Assembly: GCF_014839805.1 (NCBI RefSeq)
Contig: NC_051134.1
Coordinates: 5,053,170 to 5,117,169 of the forward strand
Direction of reading: 5' to 3'
Source of the DNA: Manduca sexta
Lineage: Eukaryota; Arthropoda; Insecta; Lepidoptera; Sphingidae
DNA length: 64,000 nt
The notes under the pieces are model-generated. The model saw nothing but the letters and a program-made list of their open reading frames with translations, was not told where the DNA came from and made no database searches. Shown piece by piece: positions 1 through 10,925 of the stretch. Positions within the stretch are counted from its first letter, which is position 1; each line of letters opens with the position of its first letter. The position numbers and the translations under genes are program-made.

Positions 1-119
1 GGCCTGCACGTCACAGCATTCAATTGTTTACAAAACAATGTGATTAATAACCTTGATTAATAACGATTATGGCTATTGACATAAGCTTCAAAATCGATAA
101 TATGTAAAAAATGTCTTAC

Positions 120-3100
120 GGCATTTATTTCAGCCTCGGTCCGCAATCTTGAAGAAACGTACGAGAGGGGAGTATTCGGAGTGCCAAAACTGGAAAACAA
201 AACATTCTTATAATCTATACTAATATATAAAGTCGAAGAGTTTGTTTGTGCGTTTCCCAGAAACTACAAAACTTTTTATCTCGGTGGATAAAAGGTGTTT
301 TGTAAAGTGGTATTTTTATCCCGCACAAACTTTATCACGCTGACAGAGCTTATATTCACTTGCAGAGCAAAGATACATAACAATAACAATACCAGCACTG
401 TATTATATACTGCCAAAGAAAGGCATCCCCTGCTAGTAAAAGTGAGCGTTAGTCCATCACGCGGACCTAGTGCGGGTTAGCACACTGATCATAGCTTCGA
501 TATATTTATGGAGCATTCTAATGTATCTAGGTTACCGTTAATGCTAATAACTGATAATCAATACAAACGTAACTTCGAAAAGTCATTTTGATAACAATCG
601 CTGCTAACAACATAGTACTTAAAATAACAAGAATTCAGAAAATACATACGCTTCGGTGACTCTAGCGAGGTTGTTCTGGATATATTGGAAGACGATTTGG
701 GTGTTCCCTTCATTGCCGGAGACGGCTCCACTGAAGGCATTGGTGTAGTCTTGAGGACGAATGATGGTGTTGCTCGAAACGATGTTGTTGAGGAACCTGC
801 AATATTGGATTAGGTCAAATGAAGTTCCAGAAAATTTCATGTATTTTCATTAGTTGGTGATAGTTGAAAATCAATAAGGGCTTTTTCAATCGATATTATT
901 ATGCATAAAATAAACTATGACTATATTGAATAGAGAAGTCAAACAACAAAAAATTGCATCATGATTTTACTGTTTGTCGATTATGTCGCTTACTAACAGA
1001 TGAGCGCCTTGCGCGCCTAATCATACTTTTATATCAAAAAAATAAACGATAATAAAAAAATGAATATTTTTACCTGATTGTTGACAAATCATATGGTAAA
1101 TTTGGTAACGGTTGTTAAATCAAAATTAACATGTTTTGAATTATATATATATTTTTGGCACATGGCTAGTGAATTTTCTTTATAGTTATGTTTTCAAGAT
1201 GAGGATTCAATGAACAATTGTCAGCACGTGCAGATTACATTTAAAACATTAACGATTTTATCTTCTGGATATAAATACTGATCATACACGATACAAATAA
1301 GCCGATAAGAAGCAAATAACACTGTTTAAATGATTAATTGTGGACTAATTATTTCCTTGAATTTATTTAAAAAGTATGTGCGTGCGGTATGCGGTAATGC
1401 GGTAAAATAAAAACAGCTTTAATGTGTGTGTAAATGTGGTTTATGTGTATGTTAGTTTAGGCTAGGTTAGGCAGCTCGCTACGTCTGATTTTACACATTG
1501 TGTACGGTGGTCGCGATTCAGCCTGATACAAAATATACCACCACCACCTACCACCAGGATATATTTGCATCGCTTTAGTTATATTCTTCTATACCGTATA
1601 AATACTACGTGACAAAATATTTATGTATTTATTACACTTTATATACAAAGAATATGGAGGCGGACTTAATGCCGTAGGCATTTTCTACCAGTCAAACTTT
1701 AGTTGGAATGGAGACTAAAGAAGATAGGTGTATACAACGAGAGAATGTAGTGGAAATAACATGAAAAAAAATATAATATAAATATTTAAAACCAACGTAA
1801 TATAAGTATAGATATTTATATACATGTCTACATACATACATAAATAATATTATACATATATGATACTAACTAAATTGAGGAAATTATTAGAGAAATATCT
1901 CAATGACTTACGAATTCAAAGAAGTTTGATGAGGAGTGCAACCCAGGATCCCGAGGATCAGCATCTTCTCTGTGTAGACGTTGTGGTTCAGGAACCGGTT
2001 GTACAAGAAGTCGTAGTCTGCGGTGGTGCCTTGGCGGAGAGCGTTGCAGTAGACCCAATTGCGGCTGTCTACTGGTACTCTATGAGAAAATGTGTTTGTT
2101 AGGGTCAAGTTTGTACTTATGATAATATACTATTACTAAGTATAGTATATTATCATAAGATGGATGGCTGGGGAGCTGGGCTGTCTGGATGAGGAGACTG
2201 GAGGACCAAGTAACGTGGCGCGCTCTAGAGGAGGCCTATGTTCAGCATTGGACAGTTGTAGGCTGATGAAAAAATGTACGCCATAAAAAATGGGTCCCTG
2301 TCGCCAATTGTCAAAATACTTACTCGACTGCGTTGTTGCGTAGAGCTTGGAACTGCGCGGTGGCAGCTGTACGACACGCGGCGACGTTGACATTACACAT
2401 CAGTGGAGCCAGCTGGTACCTGAGGTACGACCTCATGAAGCTCTCATTCGCGACCGGGTAGTAGGTCAGCTCCGACATGACCCTTGATGCCCATTGGGCG
2501 ATCGTTGTCTAAACAAAATTAATAAAATAAATGATTTAATTAAATGTCAGTTTGTCAAGATAAATACAAACAAAAACGGAAGGATAATTTATTTTGTATG
2601 CTTAAAATATCAATAAATTGGACCTGCACAAGAATCCGGTTTCGAAGATGCCAGTATAATTGTATCAACCGGCGAGGGATTACACAAAGAACTAGCAACT
2701 GATATACTCACATGAAGACGAGCCAATTCAGGGGTTCCGGCGAGACGATTTCTGATCCAGTTAAAACCAGTTACCGCGGCAACCCATGGGGTGTAGGCAG
2801 TCTCGTTCTCCAAGAACGAGAGTATGTTGAACGCTCTGTTGTAGGTCATGAGCCCGGAGCGAGCGAATTGGAAGACATCGTTCACAATCTATAAATAGAA
2901 CAATATTATGATATACGAATTATAGTGTCAGAAAACATAATGAATTTTTGTGTATCAAACTAATATCAAAAAAATATATTTTATATTATTATGTATTTAA
3001 TAAGAATTAAAAGCGTATGTACCTGGGCTCTGTTGTACTCGTGGATTTGAGTCCTCTGTGCGCCTCGAAGAGCCATAATAATGAGATCCCAAGTATAATC

Positions 3101-6100
3101 ATCATAGTTCACGCGGTAGAAACCTGCACAATTCAATGCACATAGTATTTTCACTTTATATGATTTCTATTATGACTTCACATATTTTTATGGAAATCTT
3201 TTGTTAAGCTATTTCAAATCTATATTTCGTTATAAATATTTTAGTGAAAAGTTGCTAATATTATCAAGTTACAAAAACACAATACATTTTTATTAAAAAT
3301 AAGAATCAAAACATAGTTGAAAATTTAATATTTACAACCAATTCCCATTGCTAATGACGGAAATTTATTAAGCGAAAACTCGTAAGTTAAATTGTCACTT
3401 AACGTTAAGAATTCTACATTACTATAAACAATTATAAGACATCCAGCATAAAGGAATAGGAAGATCATGCCTGATCCTCAAAAATCTCATCATGATATTT
3501 AAAGAGCTACCGATATAAACGAAACCCCACCTGTCTGTTGTTTGTTGAAAATAACCCATTCATCACCGACGGAACCGCGGTTGATAATCTGCACAGCCTT
3601 TGACAAGATGTGCGTGGGCTTGGTATTAGCGAAGTCGGGGTTGCTGGCGGTCGCGAAAGATATCGGCACGATGTAGTTAGTGTTAACATTAGAGTACCCG
3701 GTGTTAATGTTGAAGCGGCGCTGAAACAAACATAGTTCTGTAGATGGATTTTGTATCATCACTCTCTTCTTTTATCCCTGAAGGCAGATACGCAACTGGT
3801 GCACCCACTTCCCATCGTGTATCGTCCCATTACGTGATGGGGTGAGCCTATCGCCTTAACGGGCAAAAATTCTAGACCCCGGGATGGTAAAGAAAAACCC
3901 AATATTACTTTAACTGACCCAGGGATCAAGCTTGAGACCTCAACACTCCCACTGTATCTAATGCAACTACGCCATCAAGGCACTATCACATTCCATCAGT
4001 GAGTATGGTCGATCATGCCTAAATTACAACAGTGCAAAAAAAATGTGACAACCAAAATGGTAGACAAGTTTCTCGAAGAACAAGATAAATCAGCTAAACA
4101 AGGCACCAAAACTGTATACGAACTGACTGCATCACTAATAAACGTTTTGTATGACTGTAATAGTTTTACGGTGTTCTGTCATGCTACGTTGAATGATATT
4201 TGCCGTCGGAGGAAACGAGACCAAACATATAACTACGACAGACGTAAACAGCATTAGGGCCTTAGTATATGCAGCGAAAATATTTAATTCTCACCTGATA
4301 GACAGTCATTTGACCGGTTCGATGATTAACATCGACGTTAAGCACTGGATGACCACTTTGCTCTGTCCAACTTCTGTAGTATTCAATAAAATCGAAGTCT
4401 CTTCCGTACTCAGAAATGGCTCCGGTTGCGTTGGCAGCTCTCTCCAGAGATTGGAAGAGGTCGATCGGGGAAGCCATATTAAAGGCCCTAATATAAATAA
4501 GTAAGCAAACATTAAAAAATAAATAAAATAATCTTATGCGGAAATATGAGCTTGCAGAAAAGGCAAAGCTATTTTGTGTCATAGTGTCGATATTATGGAT
4601 TATTTTCATGACTACAGTCAAATGGTCTGAATGGCTTAATAGGGATCAAACCAGAGTGGTTTTGTAAATATTGTAATGGTATGACCAATTTGTTATTTAA
4701 AGTTTTAATATTCCCATTTCCCAAAAATGAATGTATTAACATTCATATTTATATTAATAAAAAAGGAGTTTTGGTAATTAAACGTGTCGTTAATATCCTT
4801 CATCCTAATTGACTACAGTCAATACAATATTACAACAGAATCCCTAGAATATCTCACCTTTCGACCAAATAGTTCCTAAGTCCTTGTCTGTGAACATTAA
4901 AGCCGAGAAGGTGCTCAGTCATTCTAATGACAGCAGCGCCTTTGTTGTACGAGATGGTAGAAAACATCCCGCTGACTTGCGCTGGAGTGTTGATACCAGA
5001 GGTCGAGAGGGCGTGAGGGTTGTTGGCGGAATCACTAAGTAAGGAGGCGTGGACTTGCTCGGTGATGAAACGTACTCCTAAGCCCATGTCAGTTTCCACC
5101 TAAAAGGTTAACATACAAAATTATAATGTTCCATGATGTTATTTGTCCAATTACTTTAATGCAATGCTACAAATCACTAAGGCTGTGAAATTGTTTAATG
5201 GTCTTTAGAAATCATTTTGGATGAACTCGGCTTCTACTGATCACTTGGGGGGGGGTCTTCAGCTTCTTAAAACCATGATACTCTATAAAGGTCTGTTTAA
5301 CGTACCCAATCAGTGAGGAAGTACTGGTAGTATCTAGCAAAGCCTTCGTTCAGCCAAACTACGTCCCACCATTCGCAAGTGACGAGGTTTCCGAACCACA
5401 TGTGGGCGATCTCGTGAGATAGAATGTAAGCAATCAACTGTTTGTAATAACTGCTTGTGTGATTCGCATCGTACATCAGGTACGCTTCTCTGTGAATAAG
5501 AAATGCAAACTCATCACTTATAGACTAATTTAAGAAAATATTATTGTGTTTCTTTTAATATGGCTGGAGTAATATGAAACAACAAGTACGTATATTTTTT
5601 TTATTCAGGCATGACATAACTAATAGCAAGTACAATGCAGGAGAAACAATTATGGCCGCCAAATTTATGATGAACTTCCTTATTGAATGTACACTGGCTG
5701 AGCCCGATAATGATTATCCCCAATGAGCTCCGCTACGTCGATGCACATAGCGGTACAAAATTATCACAAACCCATCAGCAAAACTTAAAAGACTAAAACC
5801 CAAACTGACCTGTACGTAAGAAGACCCCAATTTTCCATAGCACCAGCTGAGAAGTCAGGGATGGAGGCTTGAGTCATCTTAAGGTTGGGGTCCATTGTAT
5901 AGAAGTCCATGGCGGTGTGGTTACTCATCTCAGCGAGAAGCTGCTGACCAACATCGAAAGCATATTGACCTTGACCAGCGGAGATTGCACCAGGTCGGGC
6001 AATAACCTCATACATGACGACATTGTTTTGTTTTAATTCTAGCGAATCGTACTCCGCAACGATCAGAGCGATGAGGTAAGTTGACATGTAGGGCGTTGTG

Positions 6101-7706
6101 TGGTAGATATCATCCTGGAAGTTCCTGTGAAAAAAAGGAAATTCGCTACAAAGACCAAAACTTTTTGCTCTAATGTATATTTTCAGTTATATCAGAGATA
6201 AGAAATAATTATAATACCCAATAAAATATTGTGATTCTTTACCTACAAAGTGGTATTCAGAAGCAATATTACTTTTTCTATGCCATAGTGTGAGATAATG
6301 GCAAACCTATAATCAAACAAATTGCAATGCCACGAAACCCACGACTATATTCTGGCATTAAAATAAAAAAAATTCTTACACAGCCTATTCAAATAAAAAA
6401 CAACCTTGTAACATACGATTCATATCCCAAATAGGAGTCCTCTACAAGGCGACATGAACTTATGGTATCTCTAAAAACTAATGTAAAACATGTATTAGAA
6501 ATAATTATTTAAACATACGCGACACTAGAGACTCTGGTCTCCTTAATCCTGGTGCAGGACCAGCTTTTGAAGTTATTAGGTCGAGTGATGGTGATGTCGA
6601 AGTAGGCCTTGAAACTGGGCTCGTCGTAGCAAGGGAAAGCGTAGCGCGCAGCCGTTGATTGGAACTGGGTGGTGGCCATCCAACTGAAAAACAATTATTA
6701 GACTAAAAATTATAATTTTACACTTTAGGCGGATTCCTAGCAATCATAGCTTATGTACGTCTTTCGTTAGTTTAAAACGTCATGAGTTTAGGACCTTAAG
6801 GACTGGATAGACTACCCGGCTATAGAAGAACTAATTTTATCGTCGAATAAAAACGGTGGGGTTACGTAATGGGAGGTAGTTGCAATGCCATGTCTATGGG
6901 GCTATTTTCTTTTTATTTCATCTTTGCTCCTTCTCTTTCGAGTTTATAATTACCACCCTTCCTTAATTACATCATTATTGTTAATAATGTAAAACTAATG
7001 TTAAATATATTTTTGACACTTTATATCCTCGTATGTTAATTATCTGTACATTATTTTACAAAACATATTTATCAATTTTAACTTAGTATTGGTTACTATA
7101 ATGTCACATAATACACAATTTCATAAATTAACCATACCTGACTGTTTCGCTGTTAGGGTTGTTCCTGTACCAACTCTCGTAAATACCATACATGTCAGTG
7201 CGCATAGCGGCACCAAAGTTGATGGTCAGGGTGTAGATAACAGGGGTCGAAGGATTGTAATTCAACGTGCCGCTAGTCAAGCGAACTCTCAGGAACTGGT
7301 ACTGCTGATCCAAGCTGTAGGTCTGAGGAATGATGGCGGATCCTTGCTGCAAGACCACAGATTGGATTGTCACGTGGTCAGAATGGATGACAATTTCGTT
7401 GACGCCAGACTGTGTAGCGAAGAGCTGGATTGCCACATTACCGGTGTATGTCCTTCTGGACATATCTATGGTCCAATGAACGTTGTACCGCGAAGGTCTT
7501 GTGGTGGTAGGTAGACGATAGGCAGAATTACGCGTCACAGCTGATGACATCGCGACTTCTTGTTCGTCGATGTCTTCGAAAATCTCGCCTTTGAGTTTTT
7601 CATCACCGAAGATGGTGGACGCTGTCCGCATCACCGGCGGGTCGAAGGACGCGACGTTGGATAGAACGCATGCCAGCGCCAAAATTATAAATGTTGAGGT
7701 CGCCAT
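120..7706 (-). CDS. APN: Aminopeptidase N paralogue A (GPI-type, 3' end outside window)
   Basis: M1-family zinc aminopeptidase that cleaves N-terminal residues from peptides, expected on the outer face of midgut cells. Coding exons (high to low): 7706-7138, 6683-6519, 6124-5810, 5489-5306, 5099-4858, 4487-4295, 3720-3531, 3123-3023, 2888-2712, 2508-2324, 2079-1912, 796-650, 189-120. All have GT-AG borders and the frame is open for 902 residues. It starts with a signal peptide ([20 protein letters not shown]). GAMEN, the N-terminal-amine recognition motif, is at 339-343 and the zinc motif HEIAH at 375-379, with the third zinc ligand Glu at 398. An ERAP1-like C-terminal domain follows. The ATG lies directly after a TTTTAG acceptor, so the 5'UTR is split. 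The last exon (equivalent to 11252-10926 of the neighbour) lies beyond the left edge, so a GPI anchor is inferred from the paralogue. The APN class number cannot be assigned here. Confidence 0.93.
206..480 (+). repeat. Helitron-like/SINE composite fragment in last visible intron of APN-A
   Basis: It begins with a tail common in Lepidoptera (CTATACTAATATATAAAG then AGAGTTTGTTTG), followed by a separate repeat piece. The same composite is at about 11655-11905 in the equivalent intron of paralogue B, so it predates the duplication. The family name is tentative. Confidence 0.45.
797..1911. other. Intron of APN-A between coding exons 11 and 12; nothing else seen
   Basis: AT-rich, with no supported frame. 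A short stretch near 1495-1560 resembles part of a dispersed repeat also seen at 21325-21450 and 39895-40010. Confidence 0.5.
2161..2270 (+). mobile_element. RTE-like LINE, extreme 3' coding end
   Basis: One plus-strand frame reads a short peptide ending [14 protein letters not shown] then stop. This matches the typical C-terminus of RTE-type reverse transcriptase ORFs (compare EAHEQQWTSCG at 10105). It sits in the APN-A intron between coding exons 10 and 11. The equivalent intron of paralogue B instead carries a SINE, so both insertions probably postdate the duplication. Confidence 0.6.
3765..3987 (-). mobile_element. tRNA-headed SINE (family A), old copy shared with paralogue B
   Basis: Degenerate minus-strand copy of the family best seen at 13548-13827 and 63817-64000. 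It lies in the intron upstream of coding exon 7. The counterpart is at about 18003-18198 in the same intron of paralogue B, so this insertion predates the duplication. Confidence 0.65.
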
Positions 7707-9789
7707 CTAAAATGAATCCCAGACATTTAATTATGGAAATTATAGTGTTCTCACCGGCCAGTTCCAGAAATAAAAATTTATATATCTACTAATAATTAAT
7801 CCCTCTCAGTAGCAGAGGAGGCCCGTGCCCGACAGTGGGACAGTATATAATACAGGGCTGATATTATTATATCTACTAACTACAATAATTACACTGGACG
7901 TGATGATGATGCTGTAAACCGAAAATGATTTAAATAAGATCGATCAATAAGACGTATCTATCTAAGAATTCTCCAGTAGAATTTCAAAGGTATGTTAAGT
8001 TTGCCAACCTAAATTAGTATTTGGAAGACGTTACGTCATTCATTGGATATGTGATGCCAACTAGACTCTCTACTGTATTGTTATTACTTAACAGTCAATA
8101 ATCGTACTTTACTTATTCCTATCCTTTCTAATCTATTAACATACTAAATGTAAACATTTGCGAAGGTATTTAGATGTTAGAAGGAAACTCTAACATCGAT
8201 AAACGAATTTTGAGAAAATTTGCCGTATTGAAAAACCATATTCTGAATACATGTATACTTTTACCCGGAAAATATACAGGACTTTTATCCCGGGATATTT
8301 ATCAAGGCGGACGAACAAAGTCTAGATAAATAAATAGGTACAAATTCAATAATAAAATAATGAATGATAAAAGCCGTTCCTTTTAAAACGATTAATTTTA
8401 TTGATTGATTACGATTCGTACATAAAATTACAGTAACACGCGCCAAAAACATTAAAGAACATAAAGCTGATAATGTTATCAATCGAAACTCGAATAAATT
8501 TTGATAATGTCCAAAGTCGGAGGATTAATTTTTATGAGCCGAATATCAGTTGCGATGGTACATGTTACCTACATTTCGATATTATCGCGTATTTTGATCA
8601 TTACGTCATTATTTATGATCGATGAGGAGTAGCTTTTGAAAAATTTAAACGAAAAATTTAAGCTCTTTGAAATGGAGTGAAAATTAGTTTAAATTACCAA
8701 TATTCACGTCATGATAATTTAACCTACTAATCATGCATAAATTTCAATTCATAAAACTCATGTTTGAAAAAGAAATATTAGAAATTTTTAAATGACCTTC
8801 CTGACGAGGTTATTCGTGAGAAATTTGAAAATTTAATCCATAAAAATAACAATATAAGTAGTAAATAGTGAACTCAACAATATATTTCGTAATACATAAA
8901 TTCTATGTCTTCTTAGTTCTAGAACTTTTCGTAAATATGTGAATATTCCATAGTACTATATTATATTCCCCCTAATTCATAAACACATTATAGGACAGTC
9001 AAAAATTTGGCGAGCATTGTATATTTTATTCGTCGACTTTTTGATGTTATGTAATCCTCGATATAATTTATATATTATATTCCATATACATTAAGGTTAT
9101 TAAAATGTTTCCTATTCATTAACTTTTTAATATTGGTCTTTCTAAAAAATTGTAAATCTGAAAACAGGTATGTTTTTTAGGAAGCAGTTGCCTGAACTAG
9201 CTATCACATATTTGTTAAATGGTAAAATAAATTTGTTACGGGTATGAAAGAATGATTAAGAATAATTAAGAATAATAAGAAGATTACATTACACTAAAAA
9301 AATATATTATGAACGATTTAATATAATACTTTCTCAACGTAAAAAAATTAGGAACAAGCATGCTTTTTTATAAATAAATTGTTATAAATTCTTCGCATAA
9401 TCATAAGATCAAAATAATTATATCAGTATACTTAAACATGATATAAGTAATGTATCGTAGGTTTTTTTAGAAAATAAGCACCCTAATGGAAATAAAATAC
9501 TCCAAAGTATTCATTTGAAGGGGATAATTTTCTTTAATACTAATTTATACACGAATTTACTATTCGGAAGTTATTCTCTCTTTACTAATTTCTAGGTATT
9601 TTTTTATTATTTTCAGGGCATAAAATCCTAGCAAATAAACAAATGACATAATTTTATATTTTAACATACTAGAAAAACATATTTTTAAAATTTAAAGCAC
9701 ATAGCGGTAAAGACTCTAATTATATTATTAATCCATTTTAATTTATAATTTCATTCCAATAGAATGTATATTCCAAAATTTGTTCTTAC
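7707..9789 (-). other. 5'UTR intron of APN paralogue A
   Basis: About 2.1 kb of AT-rich sequence between the noncoding exon and the ATG exon. No reading frame is convincing. Much of it (about 7960-9780) aligns by eye with 22740-26510 of the second paralogue once insertions in the latter are removed. A short SINE tail occurs at about 7797-7872. Confidence 0.6.
7797..7872 (+). mobile_element. SINE tail (family B, 3' fragment)
   Basis: Matches the 3' end of the element at 39468-39800: AGAGGAGGCCCGTGCCC, then GTGGGACAGTATATAATAC and a TATTATT tail. Only the last 75 or so bases are present. Confidence 0.65.
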
Positions 9790-9875
9790 CTTGTAGTGTT
9801 CGGAGACGGCACCAACTTCGTGGGCACTGTACCCACGATTGGATTAAAACAAACATAGTATGAAAATATACACAT
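9790..9875 (-). promoter_or_regulatory. Noncoding first exon and core promoter of APN paralogue A
   Basis: On the minus strand a short block ending CAAG|GTAAGA at 9790 makes a good splice donor that would join the TTTTAG|ATG acceptor at 7706. The same block is conserved upstream of the second paralogue at about 26575-26521. A TATA-like stretch (TATATTTT, about 9870-9863) lies some 30 bases before the conserved start of the block, so transcription probably starts near 9840. The promoter call is inference from position and paralogue conservation. Confidence 0.55.
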
Positions 9876-9879
9876 TTTT

Positions 9880-10925
9880 CACTATCATTGTGACACATTA
9901 TTACCCATATCTCGATAGTGTATTAGCGTAGTCTGCCTAACAATTATTATCATTACCTAATTTAAGATTTCAGTCCGAGCGTACTACCCATTGTACAATG
10001 TACATACGTGCCGTTACATAAATGACATTACAGATAAATAGACCAATTTATTTGATCATCATCAACCGCAGAAACACAGATAAATCGACTAATTTATTTC
10101 ATCATCAACCGCAGGATGTCCACTGCTGTTCATGGGCCTCCCCAAAAGTTTTACAGATTGACCTATTGGAAGTGGCGTGCATCCAGTGACCTCCTTTTAT
10201 TAGGTCATCTGTCCAACTCGTGGGTGGACGCCTGACACTGCGCTTGCCAGTTCGTGAGCTCCACTCCAGAACCTTCGTGCTCCATCGGCCATCAGTTCTG
10301 CGAGCTATGTGCATTGCCCTCTGCCACTTCAACCTGCTAATCCGATGGTCTATGACGATGCTTTCGTTCTTCTACGGATCTCCTCATTTCTAATACTAAT
10401 TAAACAAAGTCTTCTCCATATGAGTGACTGTGAGTTTTCTTATACCCAGTTAGAGGCCACGCCTCAATGCCGTGTGTCACTGGTAACACATTGATTGAAG
10501 ACTTTAGTCTCCAGACTCTGAGGTTTATCGGACGAGAAGACCTTGTGCAATTTCCTGAATCTGATAATTATGAAGATGAATTATGTAAAACATGGCCTCA
10601 ATTTAATGACAAATCAATGTTATTGATTAAAAAAAATAATTGCTCGTTTTTCTAATCACTGCAAGATATACAAGATATATATGGCTTGCACCACTAATTT
10701 AATTGTGGTGAAACATTTATGCCAATAATATTCTAACGTATGCATTCGATTTTTATACTTAAAACTGTTTCAAAATTATTTTCAAATGATATTCCTAAAC
10801 ATCTCTATAAAGCAGTACGATAATGTGAATAAAACATTATTTTAAAAAATATATAAAAATAATTTATTAACGGCTATTTACAATTCGACGGAGAATTACA
10901 GAACGCCCATCACACATGAGTTAAC
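9880..10925. other. Intergenic interval between APN-A promoter and APN-B 3' end
   Basis: Contains an RTE LINE fragment on the minus strand (10105-10560) and otherwise AT-rich unique-looking sequence. On the minus strand AATAAA at 10868-10863, 58 bases after the APN-B stop, is a likely polyadenylation signal. No gene is seen. Confidence 0.6.
10105..10560 (-). mobile_element. RTE-like LINE 3' fragment upstream of APN-A
   Basis: The minus-strand frame at 10332-10105 reads MHIARRTDGRWSTKVLEWSS and continues to GEAHEQQWTSCG-stop, the classic RTE-clade C-terminus. Upstream pieces (to about 10560) match the fragment at 26785-27290 near APN-B. 5'-truncated and broken. Its presence in both copies puts it before the segmental duplication. 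Confidence 0.75.

Larger units (their letters stand above)
1..10565. repeat. Segmental tandem duplication, copy A
   Basis: Position 1 matches about 11441 (intron before the last coding exon of the neighbour). Similarity continues through exons, introns, the 5'UTR intron, promoter and an upstream RTE LINE fragment until about 10565, where it stops. Corresponding exons have identical lengths except exon 12. Copy B is about 11440-27270 and is longer because of later insertions. Confidence 0.8.

Noticed and set aside
7089..7514. Plus-strand open frame of 141 codons, with a similar one at 21654-22016
   Set aside because: Both are antisense shadows of the first coding exon of APN-A and APN-B; conservation follows from the sense protein and there is no independent support.
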